Source: Oscillospiraceae bacterium HV4-5-C5C (GTDB lineage Bacteria > Bacillota > Clostridia > Saccharofermentanales > Fastidiosipilaceae). From it: a DNA stretch of 64,000 nucleotides. Both the position numbers and the translations under genes were made by a program. The stretch lies in assembly GCA_012034405.1 (NCBI GenBank), contig JAAVLZ010000005.1, positions 88,719 through 152,718 on the forward strand, read 5' to 3'. Within the stretch, counting starts at the first letter, position 1. Each line of letters opens with the position of its first letter. A model generated the notes under the pieces. The model was not told the DNA's origin. It made no database searches and was given only the letters and a program-made list of their open reading frames with translations. Below are positions 60,591 through 64,000 of the stretch, one piece after another.

Positions 60591-61766
60591 ATGTCTATGC
60601 AAGACAAAGCCATCGCTTTATGTCAGGCTATGGTTCAATGCCGCAGTTATTCCGGCCAGGAAGAGGGCGTGGCCCGGATCCTGAAGCAATTTTTTGAGCA
60701 GTCAGGCTACGATCAGGCCTACCTGGATGAATTTGGCAACGCGATCGGGGTGATCAACGGCAGCCATCCCGGCCCGACCCTGGTGTTTGACGGTCATATG
60801 GACACGGTCCCGGTGCCGGATCCAGCGCTTTGGACCCAGGAGCCTTTTGGGGCCAGGATCGCAGGAGACCGCCTGTACGGCCGGGGCACCTCAGATATGA
60901 AAGGCGGGCTGGCAGCAGCTGCTGCCGGCGCAGCGGCCTTTGCCCAGGCAACCCGGCGCCGGTTTAGCGGCCGGATTGTGGTAGCCGGCACGGTGTATGA
61001 GGAGCTCTGCGAAGGCCTGGCTTCCAGCTATATCTGGCAGGCGTTCCGCCCTGACTATGTCATTATTGCGGAGGCCTCAGAGCTCAATCTGAAAATCGGC
61101 CAGCGCGGCCGGGCGGAGATTGTCCTGGAAACCACCGGCACCACCGCGCATAGCGCGCACCCGGAGCAAGGCAACAACGCGGTTTATTCCATGTGTAAAG
61201 CCATCCAGGCTCTGACCAGCCTGCCCTTGACCCGTCACCCTCTGCTGAAGGAAAGCCTCCTGGTCCTGACCGATATCAAGTCTGAGCCCTATCCTGGCAG
61301 CAGCTGCGTACCGGCCGGCTGCCGCGCGACCTTTGACCGCCGCACCCTCACCGGAGAAACCCGGGAGAGCATTTTGGCGCCGCTGCAAGCCTGTCTGGAC
61401 GAGCTGGCGGCCCGGGATCCCCAGGTGAAAGCCACCGTGTCCTACGCCCGCGGGCACGGCTGCAGCTATACCGGTATGACCTATGAGGTAGAAAAATACT
61501 TTCCAGCCTGGCTTTTCAGTCCCGAGGACGCGTTTGTGAGCCGCAGTCTGGCGGCACTGGACGAGGCCGGGCTGCACGCGGATATATCCGCCTATGAATT
61601 CTGCACCAATGGCAGTTATTATGCCGGCTTTAAAGGCGTTCCCACCCTGGGCTACGGCCCTTCCCAGGAAAAGCTGGCCCATACGGTCGATGAATACATT
61701 GAGCTGAGTCAGCTGCGCCAGGCCGTACAGGGCAATCAGGCTATCCTGAAAGCCCTGCTGAGCTGA
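60591..61766 (+). CDS. M20 family metallohydrolase (peptidase/deacylase, YgeY-like)
   Basis: A 391-residue zinc hydrolase cleaving an amide bond of an N-acyl amino acid, carbamoyl compound or dipeptide. Metal ligands are in view: DGHMDTVPVP (His, Asp), GRGTSDMKGG, YEELCEG (Glu pair), AEASELN and a final His near HTVDEYIE. The segment LTDIKSEPYPGSSCVPAGC resembles YgeY/SsnA-type relatives. GGAGGA with seven-base spacing precedes the ATG at 60591, which lies one base after the kinase-like gene's stop. It likely releases the amino acid imported by this operon. Confidence 0.9.
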   Translation: MSMQDKAIALCQAMVQCRSYSGQEEGVARILKQFFEQSGYDQAYLDEFGNAIGVINGSHPGPTLVFDGHMDTVPVPDPALWTQEPFGARIAGDRLYGRGTSDMKGGLAAAAAGAAAFAQATRRRFSGRIVVAGTVYEELCEGLASSYIWQAFRPDYVIIAEASELNLKIGQRGRAEIVLETTGTTAHSAHPEQGNNAVYSMCKAIQALTSLPLTRHPLLKESLLVLTDIKSEPYPGSSCVPAGCRATFDRRTLTGETRESILAPLQACLDELAARDPQVKATVSYARGHGCSYTGMTYEVEKYFPAWLFSPEDAFVSRSLAALDEAGLHADISAYEFCTNGSYYAGFKGVPTLGYGPSQEKLAHTVDEYIELSQLRQAVQGNQAILKALLS

Positions 61767-61846
61767 TGACCGGAAGCCGCTCCCCCCGCCGGCTTCAGAA
61801 GTACGTTATGTCTGCCCCCCGCTACAAAAATGAGAAGGTGATTCAT

Positions 61847-62911
61847 ATGGGGCTGCCCAGACTTACGATCGCGCTGGCGGGTATCCGCCAGAATGTCCGG
61901 ATCCTGAATCAGCTATGCCGGGAACGCGGGATCTTTATTGCCGGGGTGACCAAAGGCGTCTCCGGCAGTGTCCGCATTGCCGGAGACTACCTGGCGGCCG
62001 GGCTTACGGTCCTGGCGGATGCCAGAGTGCAGAACCTGCAGAAGTTTTCCGGCCTGAAGGCGGAAAAATGGCTGATCCGGCTGCCACTACCCAGCGAGGC
62101 GGAACAGGTCGTGCAATGTGCTGATATTTCCCTCAACTCGGAGTGGGATACAATCTGTGCGCTGGACCGGGCCGCTCAAAAGGCCGGCCGTCGTCACGGC
62201 GTCATTTTGATGAGCGATCTGGGAGATCTTCGCGAGGGCGAAACCGATCCGGAAAAAGTCCTGCGGCTGGCCTCCCGGGCAGCCCGGCTCAGGGGCGTGG
62301 AACTGCGCGGTGTAGGAACCAACCTCACCTGCCTGTCTTTCATTCATCCGGACGAGGCTAAAATGGCGCAGCTGCAGGACCTGGCGCAGCGACTGCCCAT
62401 GAACCGCGCCCCCATTGTATCCGCAGGCAATTCAGCCAGTCTGGATCTGCTGCTGACAGCCGGTTTTCCGGCGGGCGTCAATAATCTCCGGCTGGGCGAA
62501 AGCCTGCTGCTGGGCCGCGAACGCAGTCACTATCAGTACCTGCCGGGTACCCGCCATGATACCTTTATCCTGGCCGCGGAGCTGGTCGAGTTAAAAATCA
62601 AGCCCTCAGTCCCCTGGGGAGAAACCGGCACGGACAGTTACGGCCGGATCCCGCCCCGGCCGGCTGACCGTGGGCTGCGGCTGCGCGGGATTGTGGCCGT
62701 GGGCCGGCAGGACTGCGACATTGAAACAATGTGGCCCGAGGATCCGGGGATAGAGATTCTTGGAGCCAGCAGTGATTATGTGGTGCTGGATCTGACCCGG
62801 AGTGCCCGGTCTTATCAGGTGGGGGAGGTGGTCCGGTTTGAACTGGGGTACTTTGCGATCATGCGGGCCATGACCAGCCCCTATGTGACGGTCAGATATG
62901 AAGGAGATTGA
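61847..62911 (+). CDS. PLP-dependent racemase, alanine/ornithine racemase N-terminal type
   Basis: A 354-residue fold-type III PLP enzyme. The pyridoxal lysine is Lys36 in IFIAGVTKGVSG; later marks are GVILMSDLGDLREGE, LRGVGTNLTCLSF, IVSAGNSASLDLLL and NLRLGESLLLGRE, all as in ornithine racemase (Orr) and YhfX-like proteins. I favour ATG 61847 with GAAGG upstream; an ATG at 61766 overlapping the M20 stop (TGATG) would add 27 residues without a good ribosome site. It probably interconverts D and L forms of the amino acid supplied by the upstream transporter and hydrolase. Confidence 0.88.
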   Translation: MGLPRLTIALAGIRQNVRILNQLCRERGIFIAGVTKGVSGSVRIAGDYLAAGLTVLADARVQNLQKFSGLKAEKWLIRLPLPSEAEQVVQCADISLNSEWDTICALDRAAQKAGRRHGVILMSDLGDLREGETDPEKVLRLASRAARLRGVELRGVGTNLTCLSFIHPDEAKMAQLQDLAQRLPMNRAPIVSAGNSASLDLLLTAGFPAGVNNLRLGESLLLGRERSHYQYLPGTRHDTFILAAELVELKIKPSVPWGETGTDSYGRIPPRPADRGLRLRGIVAVGRQDCDIETMWPEDPGIEILGASSDYVVLDLTRSARSYQVGEVVRFELGYFAIMRAMTSPYVTVRYEGD

Positions 62912-62946
62912 TCTGCCTTGGCTGCTGATCCGCCCGGTCCGGTCAG

Positions 62947-63993
62947 CTACCCGATCCGGATGACTGACTTGACAATCTCTGCCTTCTCCTTCACGCTGCG
63001 GTCCATAGCGGTCTGAATATCCTCAAATCTGAAGAAATGGGTAGGCAGGGCTTTCAGATTGACCAGGCCCGCCGCTACAGCGTCTATTGCCAGGGGATAT
63101 ATATGGCGGTAGCGGAACACGGTTTTGAACGTTAATTCCTTATCCAGAGCCAGACTGACGGGCAGGGTCAGTTCACCGCTTTTACTGTAACCGACCAGCA
63201 CAATAGTAGCGCCCTTTTTTGCCACCTCTATGGCTTGACGGGTGGTGATTTCCGTCCCGGCAGTTTCAATAATCAGGTCTGCCCCCTTCCCGTCCGTCAG
63301 CTTGGCAATGGCTTCCCCGGCCGGCGTATCGGCACTGTTGATGACAGCCGTCGCTCCTAGTTCAAGCGCTTTGTTCAGCCGCTTTTCCATAATATCTACC
63401 ACATATACCCGGGTAACCCCCATGGCTTTTAGCGCCATCATGGACACCAGGCCGATACAGCCGGAGCCCATGACCACACAGGTCTGACCCAGATGGGCTC
63501 CGCCCTGATTGGCCGCGTGAAAGCCAACCGCCAGCGGCTCAATCAGCGCGCCTTCCATGGTACTGACCTGTTCCGGCAGCTTAAAGCAAAGGTCTGCCGG
63601 ATGGGCCACATATTCCTGAAACACCCCGTCTACCGGCGGGGTCGCAAAAAAGGCTACATCCGGACAGAGGTTATAGCGGCCGCTCTTGCAAAACTCACAG
63701 TGACCGCAGGTCTTGCCAGGCTCCAGGGCCACCCGGTCGCCCGGTCGCAGTGAGGTGACGGCCGGGCCCGCTTCAACCACGGTTCCGCCGGCTTCATGCC
63801 CCAGCACAAAAGGCGGACGGACAATATAATTACCAATTGCGCCGTGCTCATAATAGTGCAGGTCACTGCCACAGATCCCGACATACTCTATCTTGACCAG
63901 GACTTCGTCCGCTGCCGGACCAGGTATGGGCCGGGTTGTAAAATCCATCCGGCCTCTGCCGGTCATAATAGCTGCTTTCATTGTTCCATCCAT
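62947..63993 (-). CDS. Zinc-dependent medium-chain dehydrogenase, sorbitol/iditol dehydrogenase type
   Basis: A 348-residue NAD enzyme oxidising a polyol. Catalytic zinc ligands Cys41 (GICGSDLHYYEHG) and His66-Glu67 (GHEAGG); structural zinc set Cys96, Cys99, Cys102, Cys110 (GKTCGHCEFCKSGRYNLC) is complete; NAD motif GSGCIGLVSM and acidic VVDIMEKR favour NAD over NADP. The HYYEHG motif points to sorbitol/xylitol-type substrates rather than threonine. Starts at 63993 or four codons later; AGGAAC is near the window edge. Convergent with the racemase gene, so probably part of another operon. Confidence 0.9.
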   Translation of the reverse strand: MDGTMKAAIMTGRGRMDFTTRPIPGPAADEVLVKIEYVGICGSDLHYYEHGAIGNYIVRPPFVLGHEAGGTVVEAGPAVTSLRPGDRVALEPGKTCGHCEFCKSGRYNLCPDVAFFATPPVDGVFQEYVAHPADLCFKLPEQVSTMEGALIEPLAVGFHAANQGGAHLGQTCVVMGSGCIGLVSMMALKAMGVTRVYVVDIMEKRLNKALELGATAVINSADTPAGEAIAKLTDGKGADLIIETAGTEITTRQAIEVAKKGATIVLVGYSKSGELTLPVSLALDKELTFKTVFRYRHIYPLAIDAVAAGLVNLKALPTHFFRFEDIQTAMDRSVKEKAEIVKSVIRIG

Positions 63994-64000
63994 GTTCCTG

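Noticed and set aside
1..64000. tRNA, rRNA, CRISPR, phage or insertion-sequence elements
   Set aside because: I looked for cloverleaf ends, regular repeat-spacer series, transposase motifs and terminal inverted repeats and found none that I could support.

Overview
The window reads as a piece of chromosome from a saccharolytic low-to-mid GC Bacillota (Clostridia-like, probably a gut or rumen anaerobe). The reasons are the AGGAGG-type ribosome binding sites before most genes, lipoprotein substrate-binding proteins with long Thr/Ala/Ser linkers, YesN/LytS-type two-component proteins, split CUT1 sugar transporters with no ATPase of their own, and sigma-A promoters of the TTGACA/TATAAT type. I see no rRNA, tRNA, CRISPR array, phage or intact insertion sequence. 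The genus is inference only.

Layout. 1-3364: surface-polysaccharide genes: a membrane glycosyltransferase-like protein cut by the window edge, a ManC-type GDP-mannose pyrophosphorylase, and a GtrB-like polyprenyl-phosphate glycosyltransferase. 3646-10312: an FAD oxidoreductase, an ArsR-type regulator with a sensor domain, and a divergent CUT1 sugar transporter operon ending in a GH43-type hydrolase. 10329-18988: two more CUT1 operons on the minus strand with two AraC regulators and clear terminators; one binding-protein gene has a frameshifted-looking start. 18989-25192: AraC gene, MFS transporter, a UDP-glucose dehydrogenase fused to an N-terminal XRE-type HTH, and a second membrane glycosyltransferase/GT2 pair paralogous to the one at the left edge. 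25355-36965: a LacI-controlled minus-strand operon (LplB/LplC-like permeases, binding protein, two GH31 enzymes, one GH13 oligo-1,6-glucosidase) with three copies of a GTTATCGTTATC operator, two of them placed at matching distances from two divergent promoters. 36980-40809: a DUF4965/GtaA-like protein, a GH43-like hydrolase and a DUF421 membrane protein. 41427-43924: oleate hydratase and its probable TetR regulator. 44078-57098: an mgl-type glucose/galactose locus with a dedicated sensing module (canonical MglB-like lipoprotein, membrane-anchored binding protein, LytS-like kinase, YesN-like regulator), an MglC permease with a 220-residue coiled-coil extension, MglA, a binding protein MglB, and a GH3 beta-glucosidase. 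57435-62911: an amino-acid ABC transporter operon that continues into a cytidylate-kinase-like protein, an M20 hydrolase and an alanine/ornithine-racemase-type protein. 62947-63993: a zinc sorbitol/threonine-type dehydrogenase.

How it works together: most of the window takes up oligosaccharides, cleaves them in the cytoplasm (GH13, GH31, GH43, GH3 lack signal peptides) and uses local regulators for each substrate; CUT1 systems must borrow a shared MsmK-type ATPase from elsewhere.

The most unusual object is the MglB of the mgl transporter (53201-54565). Its sequence is a circular permutation of the galactose-binding-protein fold: the chain starts at the element that is normally about residue 100, runs to the usual C-terminus, and then carries the normally N-terminal approximately 77 residues at its C-terminal end, with nearly all sugar-contact residues kept. 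A normal-order paralogue (44078-45121) in the same locus gives a direct internal comparison.
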